Shown here: positions 1-12,478 of the stretch, in pieces
How positions within the stretch are numbered: the stretch's first letter is position 1
Layout of the letters: each line of letters opens with the position of its first letter
Assembly (NCBI GenBank): GCA_034766995.1
Contig: CM068313.1
Coordinates: 24,171,012-24,235,011, forward strand
DNA: 64,000 nt
Reading direction: 5' to 3'
Origin: Acanthacorydalis orientalis
Taxonomy: Eukaryota > Arthropoda > Insecta > Megaloptera > Corydalidae
Notes under the pieces: model-generated
Database searches by the model: none
What the model saw: only the letters and a program-made list of their open reading frames with translations
Told to the model about the DNA's origin: nothing
Position numbers and translations under genes: made by a program

Positions 1-42
1 ATAAATATCAAATGATCTATGTGATTTGTTTTAACATTACAG

Positions 43-717
43 AAGACCTACAAAGAATTGAAAACGAAGAAATGCCTTTCCAACGTGAAGGAAAGTGTTT
101 AGTTAACTGCGTTTTAACAAAAGGAGGAATCGTAAGTAAAGAGATAATATATAAAATAAATAGATTTACATAAAAAAATATTTTGTGTATAAAAAAATAA
201 TTAATAATTTGACTTTTTTATGTTAGAAATAGATAAGCTCTAAAATGTACTTATAAATTTTATTACAGATCAATAATAATAAATTTGATTTGACTGGTGC
301 AATAAAGGTATTTGAACCTGTATTCAATCAAAGTATAATAAATGAGATACGTAAATGTGATCGTGAAGGTAAGGAATGTGAAAAAACTTATTTATATAAG
401 GTGAAAAATAAACTTGCACATAAAAATTAACATTTTGTTTTTCTAGTTGAACAAAATAGCGACCAATGTGAATTTGGATCAAATGTTTTTATGTGCCTAA
501 AGAGATACACTCCTAAGGTAAAAGTATACAAATTTCAATTTTATATCATGTATTTTATTGATTACTATAATTTCAGTTCAAGGATATGATCGACAGTTCA
601 CAAGTATCTAATGGACAAAGCACAGAAATGTACGGTTCTCATAACCACAATAACAACAATGGTCACAATAACTTCGGAGAAACTACTACTAATAATTATA
701 ATAATTATCGTGGTTAA
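43..717 (+). CDS. Obp: Odorant-binding protein, 3' four coding exons (5' partial)
   Basis: Four exons joined by GT..AG introns: 43-131, 269-368, 447-517 and 577-717 (TAA at 715-717). Phases agree throughout and give about 133 residues. The 5' exon(s), with the signal peptide and first cysteine, lie left of the window. The PBP/GOBP fold is supported by cysteine spacing. The first exon has CLVNC (C2-x3-C3), the second has RKC (C4), and the third has C-x8-C (C5-x8-C6, CEFGSNVFMC). The family consists of small secreted proteins of antennal sensillar lymph and other secretions that carry hydrophobic ligands. The last exon is unusual: after FKDMIDSS it is a Ser/Asn/His/Gly-rich tail of about 45 residues beyond the usual end of the fold. 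A polyadenylation signal AATAAA lies at 762-767. The family assignment is firm. The ligand and orthology group cannot be read from the sequence. Confidence 0.86.
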
Positions 718-2772
718 TTCTCAACGAAAAGAAAAATATTATTCTTACATGTATTATATTAAATAAAAAGAAAAATCTCAAGGAGAAATTAATCAGATGG
801 ATTTCATATATATATAAAATATTAATTATAAAATTATACAATAAATGCAATTGAAATTATTTTTTTTAAATCATGTACAAAAAATTGTTTTTACTTACTT
901 AAGTGAAATTCATATTTTCCGTGTTATTTATAAAATACAACAATAAGTACGTTATTCGTCCTTTTCTACTATCCTTATCGCGTTTTCTTCAAATAATTCT
1001 AGAAAGATACTAAAAATACTTTATGGAAAAATTATAAAAAAATAAGTTACATTAATTGAAGTACAAAAAAATTACAATCCTTCATCATAAAAAGAAAGAT
1101 AAAATACAAAATCTGAGAGTAAAAATATACCCTAAGAAAATATTAATATATATATATATGAATATTTCGAAATTAAACTCAATTACAGATATTTGAAAAT
1201 TTGAAATATTTCAATTAATCTATCATTTTTCACTAAAAATTACTATTACCCCTTTTATCTACACTTTGCGAAAATTATATTGTTTAACAAAATGTATTAA
1301 ATGTTTTCAAAAAATAAAATTCAAATACATATACAGCAATCTTTATTCAAACGAAGTCTAACAATACGGTTACTGGAAACCAATATATTAAATATCACAT
1401 AAAATAAATATTCTAAAAATAATTAACAAATTGTAAAAGGATTGTTTTTATTTACATTTATTTGAAAAGAAAATAACTGGTAATAACATGTTTAGCTACC
1501 ATAACGGATGATTAAAAAAATAAATATAATTACTCGGAATATCTATTTGTTATAAGAATGCTTACAAATTAAAAATTTTATTCAAATTTGATATACAGCT
1601 AACTAAAAAACATTACATCTTAAATAATATTCAATATGTAAAATTAGATCAAAAAATTTAAAACTACAATTTTGTATCACAAAATAATGAAGTGGCATTC
1701 AGATATTATTAAAAAATATATAAACTATTATTTAAACTATGTAATCGCAATAGGGTATTGATCATTGTATTAATTAAAGATCGTTTAATAATTATTCAAA
1801 GTGAATTCTGTTTATTTTCAAAAATGAATAAATGTCGATATTAGCATACATGTAATATTTGACAAAAAAAATAAATAGAAACGACTTTTTTTACTTACAA
1901 TAAAATTATCTTAGCAAAAATTGTCATTGCTTTGTAGCATTTAAAAACTAACTTCTAATATAAACAGATGGTAACTAAGCTAGAGCTGCAATATCAAGAG
2001 CTTGCGTTACTTGACACATTCATTGTATTCATTATATTATAAATACAAATCTCTTGAATCTAAATCGTCTAAATATGTTTTAAACAAGCAAAATAACTAC
2101 TTAAAACAACTATTTTCATTAATTTTCATATAGCACGCTCATATGCAATATCTACCAAGAAATTTATTAATGACGTTTATTCAAGTTTCCAAATTTTCTT
2201 CACTTACTAATCCTCGTTTAACTCCTTATATTTATAAAAAGTACTTTACAATCGATATAGAAATAAATATATACTGGTTTTTTTTTTAAATATTTGATAT
2301 CTAAAACACGTTTATAACCAAATTAATGAATAGATTTCATTTTCTAATATTACCATTTTCATCTGGACATAATCCTGTTTATTAAATTCCATCATAACGC
2401 GAATAATTTTAAAATCATTGAGCATTATTTCACTATTACTCGCTTTCTTGTTCTATGAATAAAACTAAAATGATAGTTCAAATATTTATGCAATTTGTTA
2501 TATATTAGTTTAACATTTTGAAATATTTGTATAATATTTAAATAGATATACTCATTTTTCGAACACAGCTCATTTTGACAATTTCATGTATACATATATA
2601 TATATATAGTATATAATTATTTATATTATTAAATATAACAAATATTAAAATATACAAACATTTCAAAAAGACATTATATTTAATTTTATTTAGTTTCAAG
2701 CAAGCATAGACAAATAAATATATTTTCAAGAGTAACTTCTAATGTAATATTTAATTGAATTTTATCTTCAAA
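718..2772. other. Intergenic spacer between convergent OBP and chloride-channel genes
   Basis: AT-rich sequence without a credible open reading frame. It holds the 3' UTR and poly(A) signal of the OBP gene on the left and, presumably, the 3' UTR of the minus-strand channel gene on the right. Only short AT runs (for example near 1146-1160 and 2594-2610) stand out. Confidence 0.6.
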
Positions 2773-3368
2773 TTAAATATATTCTGCAAACATAACCCAA
2801 TAAGTTCCATTGAGTACAGCAAATAGAAATGGAAAAAATACTCTTGAAAAGCGATCGATATTGATGGCACGATTACGATTTCTTTGCGCAGGTGATAATT
2901 TCGGTGCTTTCGGTTTCGTTGGTTGCGTTGTTGTCAAAAGCAACGAATTTTCCTAAAAATGTATGCAGTTGTTAGTACATTTAATATATTTAAGACCATA
3001 TGAACATCACAAACAATTGACAGAACAATATTTAAAAGTAATTATAAGCACGTTTTACCTGAAACATGATACAGAATAATAATTAAAACTATACTATATA
3101 GAAAAAATAGATTACAATAATGAAATAGACAAAAATAAATTTACAATTAGTTTATTTGAAATAAAAATATCATTTGCTAGGAAAGTAAGAGAGACAAAAA
3201 GGTTCAGAAAGAGACCATTTAATGTTTTGGTTAAGAATGTTAGAAAATGCATCGAAAATTTATAGAAAAAATCAGTGGATAGTAGAATCACGAACTGAAA
3301 GAAAATTAAAAGTTTTTTTATACATAAGGGAATCTTTCATTAATAATATGTATATAGGTAGGTATATA

Positions 3369-3413
<45 letters not shown>

Positions 3414-4632
3414 TATATAGTTTATTATTTTTCTAAATTGTGAAAATACACTTACTTTCGACGCCATATCATAAATTTTATCAATTTTCGGAGGTTCTGC
3501 CGGTTTAGGGCCATCAAAATCTCCAAGAACAATATTAACCAAACAATATTCCATCAAAGCCATAAATACAAATCTAAAAATATAAAATTTAAATATGGAA
3601 TATATGTGTGTGTATATATATATATATGTATATATATATATTTATATATTAAATATGTTAACATATATATAAAAGTAAAAGATATTTTAAAATAAAAATG
3701 TTTTACATAAATTTAATGTCGTAATCTATATATACTTATTTAATATATAATTAAAGAAATATTGAATTCACTTTTACATTAATTTAATAGCTGGTTTTCT
3801 GTAATTTATTTTTTAATTTAAATTTGTTAATTTGTGTAATTTTCTACTTACATTGTACAAACTGACATAAAAGCATCTACTGCTTTCAAATATGACACTG
3901 GCGGCAATGATGCTTGAGACTTTGCATGTTGAGTAGACAATGTCAACAAAGAAGTAACTCCAAGAGTCACTCGAGCTGGAGCTGCTTCAGGTTTTATCCA
4001 AAATGAAACCCACTAAAATAGTTTAATTTATTACTTTTGTATCATTTATATTTGTGTTTGTAAAAATAATTCATCTCACCGACATAATAACAATTAAACA
4101 GGTAGGAACATATGTGTGGAATAAATAATAACCAAGACGTCTCTTTAAAACAAAAACCACTTCGAGACAAGTAAAATTACCTGAAAGTAGATCATTTCAG
4201 TTTCAGTGCTTTACAGAACTTTAATACAATTTTGCAACATACTACTGAAGCAATTAAAACATCTTTTCACTCTACAGAAAAATACATTTTATTGATTTTA
4301 ACAAAAAAAAGTGTATGCATTCTTCCTTGAAAAAAAGTTTATTTATAAACTGAAAATAATTTATTAATTATATTTTTATAGTTTAACGTCATTTAAAAAA
4401 AGCTCTAAAAGAGCATTACTCTTTTTAAGAAAGTAAAAGTTTTATTTAAATTTAATTTATATCAAAAGACAAATAATATTTATATCAAAATCAAAATTTC
4501 GATCGCGTCAAAATGTTTTTTTTTATTTCTTTTATACAAAATTAAATATAAAATGCTAAATAAATTATATATTTATTTTTGATATAAATAAAGTAATGAC
4601 AAGTAAAACAAAATATTCATAAAAATGTAATT

Positions 4633-4663
<31 letters not shown>

Positions 4664-7600
4664 ATATATATGATATCCTTATCTTCGAAAGTGCTCCGAA
4701 AGAGCTACAAAAAAGGATAGAAGAATTAGATGATGCCAGTCAAAAAATTGGCTTGTACGTGAACCACACAAAAACAAAAGTGTTGTTCAATGAGCTTGTC
4801 TGCCCGAAGAAAATTGAAATAAAGGGAATATAAATAAAAGAAGTTACTAAGTATGTCTATCTAGGTCAGCTTATCAGCAAAGATGGATCATTCATTGAAG
4901 TACAAACAAGAAAATAAAAATGGAATTGGGGTGCATTTGAATGAAACGCCTCGATATTTAAATCAACAATCCCACTCTGTTTAAAAAAAGTATTTGATCA
5001 ATGTATACTAGCAGTCCTTACCTACGGCAGCGAAACATGGATGCTTATCGCCAAAATCATTCAAAGACACCAAACAACACAGAGAAATATTGAAAGATGC
5101 ATGCTAGAAATAACAAGAAGAGATAGGAAAAGAATAGAATTGATACGAAAACAGACAGGAGTCACAGATGTAATAAGAAGAGTAAAGAGTCTGAAATGGA
5201 AATGGGTTGGGCATGTTGCAAGAATAGAAGACAACTGATGGACAACAGAAATTATTAACTGGGAACCAAGGAATATAAAAAGATCAAGAAAGAGATCAAT
5301 GAACAGACAGAATAAGGAAATTAAATTTTTTTTTAGAAATCAATGAAAGAGAGACATTCAATCATACAAAGTAGGAAATTATAGAAGAATCCCTTATTCA
5401 GCAAAAGATATCAAGAGGCTGATGATGATGATGATGATATATATAAAAAGTGAAAGACTAAGAGAAAGACTATCTTATAAAATATTTGACTGATATTAAA
5501 TGATAAATTATCAAACTCCTTTATAATCGACACTAGGATAATTTAATATGCTACAATTCAATATTCACACAAATTTTATAAACGGTTGAAATATTGAAAC
5601 GAGTTATTAAAAGAAGTTGTGATGAAGCCTATTCATTCCTCCAAGATTTTATACAAGTATTGGTAGCGTTGTTTAACTGACAAGTAACAAAATCCAAAAA
5701 TCCAATCAACTGTTCTAAATAGATTATATACTCATGTTTAATGAACGGGCAACTAATAAAATGTCATGTGAATAAGAAGAATAGTTTTAAAAGGTTCTAA
5801 ACATTCAACTGGCTATTGAATATATTACATTACTCATTATTCAACTGTACATCAACATTATTCTAGCTACTAAAAGTTAGTAACCCACTTCAGTGATTCG
5901 ACCATCTACTAAACTCATCTGATCACCGTATAAAGAAAGTAAATTTAATTTTCTCTATGAATTAATTCAAGACACGTAGGTTACAAATAAGTATGATAAT
6001 TTTCTAGTTAGTTCGTTTAAGAAGTAAATTGATTAGAATGTAAATTCAATTATTTACATTAATATGATTAAGTAACACGTTTTTATAAATAAATTTGGCC
6101 ATAAGAAAAATAAAACTTAAATAATACTCAATTAGCAATAATAACAGTCAATTATAATCAACAAAAATAATGTTCAATTACAATTGATTCACATATGAAA
6201 TAATTCATACACATTAATAATAATCTCTATTCAAAATTTCAATCACATACCCGTCGAATAAACCTGTGTACAATCATCTGTATAATTTTTAACAAGTTGC
6301 AATTGTGGTAATTCAATATTCTCATCAACTACAAGAGGTACATCTGGATCCCATTGAAATATCAAGTCGTCCGTTCTATGAGATACTGGAATTAGAAAAT
6401 TTTAAACGAATTATAACAAATTTAAAAAATGTATACATGTTGATGAAAAGTTGTCCGTTACCAGAAAAAACTCGTCAATCAAATATTTTCATTACTTCTT
6501 TTATAAAATGTTATGAAAAAAAATACAAATCGCGCTTAACTATATTTTTTCAATGAGTTACTATTAAACAAAAGCATTAACATAAACTTGTGTATCATAA
6601 TTGACCAAAAATTACTTACGACTTTCCATCTGTAATTTACATTCTTGTGTATCGTGAGGATATATTAAAAAATTCATTGCGCACGATAATTTCAAAGTAA
6701 GTCTAAAATAACAAACATTTAAATTATTTTTTCAATTTCAAAAAATCGATACGTCTTATAAAACATAAATATAATACATACTTCACCATATATAAAATCG
6801 TTTTATCTTTATATAACCATATATAGTGATTAGGAACAGTCATTGTTTGAAAAGTAACCGATTTAGCATTTTTGAAAAATGAATCTGGTCTCCACATACT
6901 TTTCAACCATTCCACTTCAAGTAATCTATAATAATATATTATATCATAATTTTCACCAATACTTCACATACAATATAGATAAATTGTACATAAAATTTCC
7001 AGCTATATAAAATTCGAACCAATGTTGCCATGTTTTAAGATTTTTTTACAAATTATATAACATTTTACAAGTAATTAAATATGTATTTTTTTAAAAAAAT
7101 ACCTATATTCGGAGGTCATATTTTCTGGAAGCCTTAAGCGATGATCTTTCCAAGTTTGAGCAAAAAATATATCAGCAACGTACGTCTACAAAGATTATTA
7201 TCAAAAATAGATAATTCTGCTATTATTTGCAACAATTATTTACCATTGAAGTCTCATCAATTGAATCTAATCCCATAACAGTTACATGAAAATGCACTGT
7301 TGTCGGATTTCCATCTCTTTTTGGAGGTCTCATTTTATCATAAGTTTTAGGATCCTCCGGTAATAGATCATTGAATGTAAGGCTTACTCTAAGGATCAAA
7401 ATTCAATTAATGTATCAATGAATATGTTTTGTAAATATAAACAATGCAGTTTTGGATTCTACTTGGTTTCCTTGATGCTTAATTTAAGAATAAAATAATT
7501 AAGCGGTACATTTTAAAAATAAATTATTAATTAGCAATTAACTGGATTTTTAATTAAAATTTAATATAAAAAAAGCTCTTTGTGTATTTCATCAGGCAAT

Positions 7601-7962
7601 TATAAATATTATTAATCTAAATAAGTGTATTGTTAAACAATAATTATTAAATTTTAATAATAAACAAAAAATATTTATAAATATATATTATTTACGTGTA
7701 TAGGTAACTAATGAAAATAAAAGCACATTACTTATTAAAATCAGTCACAATAACTCTAAATAAAATTGATTCAATTAAGTAATCATTTGTAATATAATGG
7801 TTAATAAGTGAATTATGGAAAATTATTTCATATTTTAAAGCATTCTGAAGTTTTTAGGAAAATGTTAAATTTATTAGCTAGATTTTAATAAATATATGTT
7901 CCAAACTATTTTTAAAATTTCACTAAATCTATAAATCATAAGAAAATTATTGATCAATAACA

Positions 7963-8011
<49 letters not shown>

Positions 8012-8586
8012 TTAAATATAACTAAAAATATATTGTATGTAAATATAAAACACAAATTAATTGAATACAACAGTTTTTTAAATATTAATAAAAATGAACA
8101 TTTATTAAGAAAACTATAGATTAATTTCTAATCATATTTATTGTTTGAAATTATGGAAAAAAATTATACTTGATAAGAAAAATTTCTAACCATTCTTGCA
8201 TGAATCAAAAATGATTTTCAGGCAGCAAATGAACAGAGTTTATCTAATTCTAATTTCTTAAAACATTTCATATCTATTGTATTTTTCTTATAGTTTGTTA
8301 AAAAAGTATTTTTCAATATATATTTTTATTTGTTAAGAATGATATAAATATTCGCGAATTTTCATTTGTTTAATTTTCGAAAAAATGTACAAATATCAAC
8401 AATTGTACATACACTCTAATTCACTATTATTCCAAACAATAAACGTAACTAAATAATAATTCAAAATAAATTGTTCTCACTACTAATCACTTACTGGTCA
8501 GCCAAACATATATTACAGAATAATAATATTATTGCTGATTTCCAAATAACGCCGAGTTTTTCCATTTTATAATTCATGTGATCCAT
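2773..8586 (-). CDS. Cys-loop ligand-gated chloride channel subunit (CG12344/pHCl-like), complete
   Basis: Ten minus-strand exons: 8586-8495, 7388-7244, 7185-7103, 6925-6782, 6702-6620, 6385-6251, 4180-4080, 4012-3852, 3573-3456 and 2952-2773 (TAA), summing to 1242 nt (413 aa). Exon 1 encodes a signal peptide (hydrophobic [16 protein letters not shown]). The extracellular domain carries MWRPDSFF and the Cys-loop C162-x13-C176 ([10 protein letters not shown]), then [12 protein letters not shown]1 starts at about residue 243 ([14 protein letters not shown]). TM2 starts with [13 protein letters not shown] at about 273. The Pro-Ala-Arg at its inner end marks anion-selective members. TM3 includes [13 protein letters not shown], and TM4 ends [20 protein letters not shown] at the C terminus. 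Such receptors form pentameric chloride channels in neuronal or epithelial membranes. The wording around TM1 resembles insect CG12344-type subunits more than RDL, GluCl or HisCl. The TM3-TM4 loop is short, about 65 residues. Intron 6 carries a retroelement remnant. The subgroup is inference; the family is certain. Confidence 0.94.
3374..3411. repeat. (AT)n microsatellite in channel intron 9
   Basis: Uninterrupted AT dinucleotides, 38 bp, between channel exons 9 and 10. It generates spurious Tyr-Ile reading frames on both strands. Confidence 0.95.
4672..5445 (+). mobile_element. 5'-truncated, decayed non-LTR retrotransposon (RTE-like) in intron 6 of the channel gene
   Basis: Conceptual translation on the plus strand gives the C-terminal part of a reverse transcriptase. 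Segments [33 protein letters not shown] and [10 protein letters not shown] follow the order seen at the end of RTE/BovB-type endonuclease-reverse transcriptases. In-frame stops (for example in 4831-4835 and 4915-4918) break the frame, so it is a relic; the longest open piece is 5041-5238. The 3' end runs into a short (ATG)n tail at about 5420-5441, as RTE elements usually end in a simple repeat rather than poly(A). It lies antisense to the host gene and lengthens that intron to 2.07 kb. Clade is inferred from motif wording only. Confidence 0.75.
7967..8003. repeat. (AT)n microsatellite in channel intron 1
   Basis: 37 bp of AT dinucleotides within the first intron (7389-8494) of the Cys-loop gene. 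Confidence 0.93.
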
Positions 8587-8899
8587 CTAAAATAAGAAAA
8601 AAATCCCATAAAATAACGTTTAGTTCTGGAAGGCTATATTTTCGTATATCAAACAATATTTAAATCATTGAATAATACTCTTAAAAAATTAAAAGTATGA
8701 TAACAATGTAATAGATATTTATTGCGAAATCAAGTCGGGAATAAAATATAAACTGAATATAAAATAAGTTTATAATAAAACAAATTTAAAAAATTTTTTT
8801 AAAAAAAATTAATATATTTTAACAAAAGTGTCGATGAAAAATTAATCATTTTTAATATAAATATAGATTCTTAATTTAAAATAAAAATGTAAAAACCAC

Positions 8900-8903
<4 letters not shown>

Positions 8904-8969
<66 letters not shown>
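8904..8969. repeat. (AT)n microsatellite
   Basis: About 66 bp of uninterrupted AT dinucleotides upstream of the channel gene. Confidence 0.95.
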
Positions 8970-8970
<1 letters not shown>

Positions 8971-9651
8971 TCGTACATTATATAAATACACGAAAAATAT
9001 TTAAATACTTTACAAAGGACAATAATACTTCATCTTTTTAATATTTTCTTAAATTGGGACTTGAACCCACAACCGTGTAATTAAAGTACATATACACTCT
9101 CACAACACCACTTCACCTGAAAATATAAAATTGTGAAGTGCGAAAGTTAAAAAAAAAATTTTGAAACGCGTTCATTATTCCGTAACGAAACAAACGGCAC
9201 AAAGCGCACGAAAAGCGTATAACGAAAACTTCCGTTGCTACCATCCTCACCTAAATTATTCTTGATCACGACGATCTTCACGGTCACCGTGATCGCATCA
9301 CAATAAACTTCTGCACATTACTAAGACGCGAGTGATGCATGTCGCACGTTCTTATTCGACTCTTTATCTCCTCGTACACCCCCTGTCTCTTCGTTACCGT
9401 TGATGCCATATATGCCAATGATGACGCTGTAAAACCACCCTATTGTGTACAAGTGGTTAAGACAAAGCAGGATGAGGCGAGGTAGTCCAAAGCATTGAGA
9501 ACAGTAAGTCCGGTTTAAAGATGCCTTCGTCATGACAATTATTTCGATTATAATAAAAGTCCATAACTATGTCATGATTCTTTGTGAACAATTCGATTTT
9601 TTCTTCAAATCTTTTCCCCGTGTAACTAGGGCATACGAAATAATTGTCGGA

Positions 9652-9653
<2 letters not shown>

Positions 9654-9729
<76 letters not shown>
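9654..9729. repeat. (AT)n microsatellite
   Basis: About 76 bp of uninterrupted AT dinucleotides. It is open in several frames, producing meaningless Tyr-Ile polypeptides. Confidence 0.95.
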
Positions 9730-9982
9730 TATCATTTAAGTACAATGTCATTAAAACATAAGAATGAAACATAAAGTACAAAAAATCATATCCTGAAATA
9801 TTTTCTACATTACCATAATATAAATGAAAAAATAATTTATTCACTGTTTAACTTTTTAAATTAATATAATCTTTCTTTCGAATATAAAAATATTAGTCTT
9901 GACGGTATAATTGTGGTATATAATTGCGGTTTTTTCGTATCGAGTCTAAAGACGCATTTATATCAGTTAAAAATTATATTTC

Positions 9983-10249
9983 TTAAACAAAAAAAAGACC
10001 ATTGGCCTGCACACATTTCTCCCAACGGGAAACAAGTTTGTTTATTCCTACAAGATAGAATTCTGGAGTCCTGAAATTAACGAATTCATCGAAAGCGCTT
10101 TGACTTGATGCTTGATCTTTAAAAACCTTCTCTCGTAGGAAGTTACTCAAATGTTTAAAAAAATGATAATCTGTCGGAGACAGATCCGGAGAATAAAGTG
10201 AGTGAGGTAAGGTTTCATAATCCAGTTCATTTAATTTTTTTAAAGTCAT
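9983..10249 (-). pseudogene. mariner transposase C-terminal catalytic fragment
   Basis: 88-residue open fragment containing YSPDLSPTDYHFFKHL (third catalytic Asp), FDEFVNFRTPEFYLVGIN and RWEKCVQANG, the standard C-terminus of mariner transposases. The preceding part of the catalytic domain is only recoverable across stops. Confidence 0.88.
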
Positions 10250-10778
10250 TTGTGAGACGTGTGGTCGGCCGTTGTCATGAAAAAGAATTGGTCCTCTTCG
10301 ATTGACTAGTGTTAACCGTAAACGTTACAACTTCTCATGCATTTTTCAATTTTCTGACAATATTTTTCTGCTGTTATTGTTTCACCAGGATTTAAGAAGT
10401 TGTACTGAATTATGCCACTTTCCGACCACCAAACAGTGACCATAATCTTTTTTTTATGAAGCTTCGGTTTAGTAAACTATTTAGGTGCTTCTCCTCGGTC
10501 TAACCACTGATAAACGTTTTCGATTGTTGTAGTGAACTTTTTATCCCATGGGACATTAATGTGATCAAGAAAGTGACCATTTTGTTACACAAAAGAAGCG
10601 CAGAGCAGACTTCGTATCGCCGAATTGCTTGATGTTCGTTTTGTTCATACGGCACCTATTTATCCAACTTTTTTGTTTTTCCAATTAGGCTCAAATTCCG
10701 AACAGCTGTTGGATGTTCAACATTGAGTTCTTCTGCCACCTCTCGAGTTGTTTTACGTGGGTCCGTTTTAATAATGGT

Positions 10779-10967
10779 TCATAAATCATTATTGTCTATA
10801 GCTGAAGGACGTCCATGACCTTCCTCATCATCAAGGTTTTCGTTTCCATCACAAAATTTGTGGAACCTGACTTGAGCTGTACGTTCACTAATTGACACTT
10901 CGCCAAAAACAAATGTGATATTTCGAGCAATTGCTATTGTTTTATATCCCAATTTAAACTCATACAA
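10779..10967 (-). pseudogene. mariner transposase N-terminal fragment
   Basis: Open fragment MYEFKLGYKTIAIARNITF... matching the DNA-binding N-terminus of mariner transposases (FELGH.A.EAARNI..AFGE pattern), followed by NENLDDEEGHGRPSAIDN. It is out of frame with the catalytic part downstream and therefore broken. Confidence 0.85.
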
Positions 10968-11184
10968 CAGTCAGGCGAATTTGCTTTCTTTCCATGACTA
11001 ATTTAAAAGATATATCCAACAATACTAAAGAATAAAAACAATAGACATAAGCCGAAATCAGTAGTGCCAATTTAATTGTTTAGAATAATGTATCACATGA
11101 GTATAACAAAAGATTACGGTAACTAGAAAAGTCAGCGCCAAACTTAAAATAATAAAACCCGCAATTATTTTTGCAACAATCTAA

Positions 11185-12478
11185 TATTTTTTAAGTTTAT
11201 TTGTATTAAGTGATAGATAGTTAAAGTAATGTTTTTAAATTAACTTAAAGAAATATTGTAGAAACGTCTATTTACTTTTCATGACTAATAAAAAGCACAT
11301 TTGTATCATTTTAATGAATTATGTGATTAAATTAATTATAGTTAAATTTCAAACTTTTTTCTAATTACGTTCCTGAAAATGAAAAATTATCATAGAAAAG
11401 TCAACCAGTAAGAAGATATAAGTAATGATTATTAAAAAAATTTTTTATACAAATAAATCAAGTTTTATATGATTCTCAAACAATTTTCTGACCTGAAGAA
11501 TAGACTTCAACTGATTCAACTAAAAGGAATTTAATAAATTATATTATTAAGTTATCAATTTCTGTAACGTTTCAAACTCTTTGAATTTAATTAATAACAG
11601 ACCATGAAGAGACTATTCTTAAAAATCTAAGTATTTTATTTATTATAGATTATTTAAAAATCGATTCATTACTTTCTTTTTGTACAATATCGTTAAACAA
11701 ATCTGTAAGTTTTTAAAAAATAAATTATTTTTAGATAAAGAACATTTTGTGTAATATATAATTCTTGTTTCAGTAAAAAGGCACTTTTAAAAAACAATAT
11801 TTGACTTTAAATATTTAATAAAATGACAGACATTGTTTACTAATTTGTATTAGGTTTGGTTTATTTAATTACTTATTATTTTTTATGGAATGTAATTGCT
11901 TTCATATACATTTATTGACTTACAAAAGAGTCAAATATAATTATGAAATTAAAATAAAAAATCGCATTTTTAAGTTTGTTTTAATCCCAGACTGAAGTGC
12001 GATTTTTGTTAGCTCATTCAGGTAGCAATTCCCAAGAGGCATCAGAATACGAAGAGAATTGGAAGACTGCCCAGAGTACCTGTCTGAGCCAACAACAAAT
12101 CACTCTTTAAAGATTGATTAAGACAAAAAGTCATGATTATCGCAACGAAATGCCGAGATTAATTCGAAAAGTGAAGCAAGTCGCAATCGAATTAATAATT
12201 ACAAGCGATCAGTATCCTTCTACTACCAAGATTAAGTTTCATATTGTAATTAAAAATTTAAAATTTTATAAAAACTTGTCACATTTACATTTTTTGGAAC
12301 ATATTGTTATTTTTTATTAAAATCATTTAAATTTTAATAAACCCTAATGGGCTGTAAATAATTATTGATTTGAAATAATTATTTGACATGTTTTTAAGCA
12401 CGATCTCTTAAAGTCCAAGAACTTGAATGTAAAAATATTATAGTAATATCTTTCAACATCAATAAAATCCTTCATCTA
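11185..12478. other. Spacer between two mariner relics
   Basis: AT-rich. The only less AT-rich patch is about 11985-12215, which starts with an interrupted repeat of cagactgaagtgcgattttt. It has no recognisable protein or RNA signature and may be an unidentified element remnant. Confidence 0.4.

Larger units (their letters stand above)
8587..9892. promoter_or_regulatory. Upstream region of the chloride-channel gene with a CpG-bearing island
   Basis: Two long (AT)n arrays flank a markedly less AT-rich block at about 9160-9500 with many CpG steps (cgtaacg, gcgcacg, cgacgatc, cggtcaccgtgatcg). No conserved reading frame is visible. Its position 0.6-0.9 kb upstream of the channel start codon makes it the best candidate for the promoter and 5' UTR of that gene. 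A tRNA-like box lies at its left edge (9055-9118). Promoter function is inference from composition and position. Confidence 0.4.
9893..11184 (-). mobile_element. Degenerate full-length mariner transposon, copy 1
   Basis: Bounded by TTAG..CTAA ends with TA on both sides (9891-9892 and 11185-11186), 1.29 kb, the usual mariner size. The right terminus read inward is TTAGATTGTTGCAAAAATAA followed by TTGCGGG. The left end keeps ATAATTGCGG but has drifted. Minus-strand translation shows the N-terminal helix-turn-helix region (ISERTAQVRF, DEEGHGRPSA, 10967-10779). It also shows WWSESGIIQY and the C-terminal catalytic segment LYSPDLSPTDYHFFKHL, which carries the third Asp of the D,D34D triad, ending at 9983. 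Frameshifts and stops separate these pieces, so no functional transposase is encoded. The family is Tc1/mariner DD34D. Confidence 0.9.

Noticed and set aside
5041..5238. 65-codon frame as an independent gene
   Set aside because: It is a piece of the decayed reverse transcriptase.
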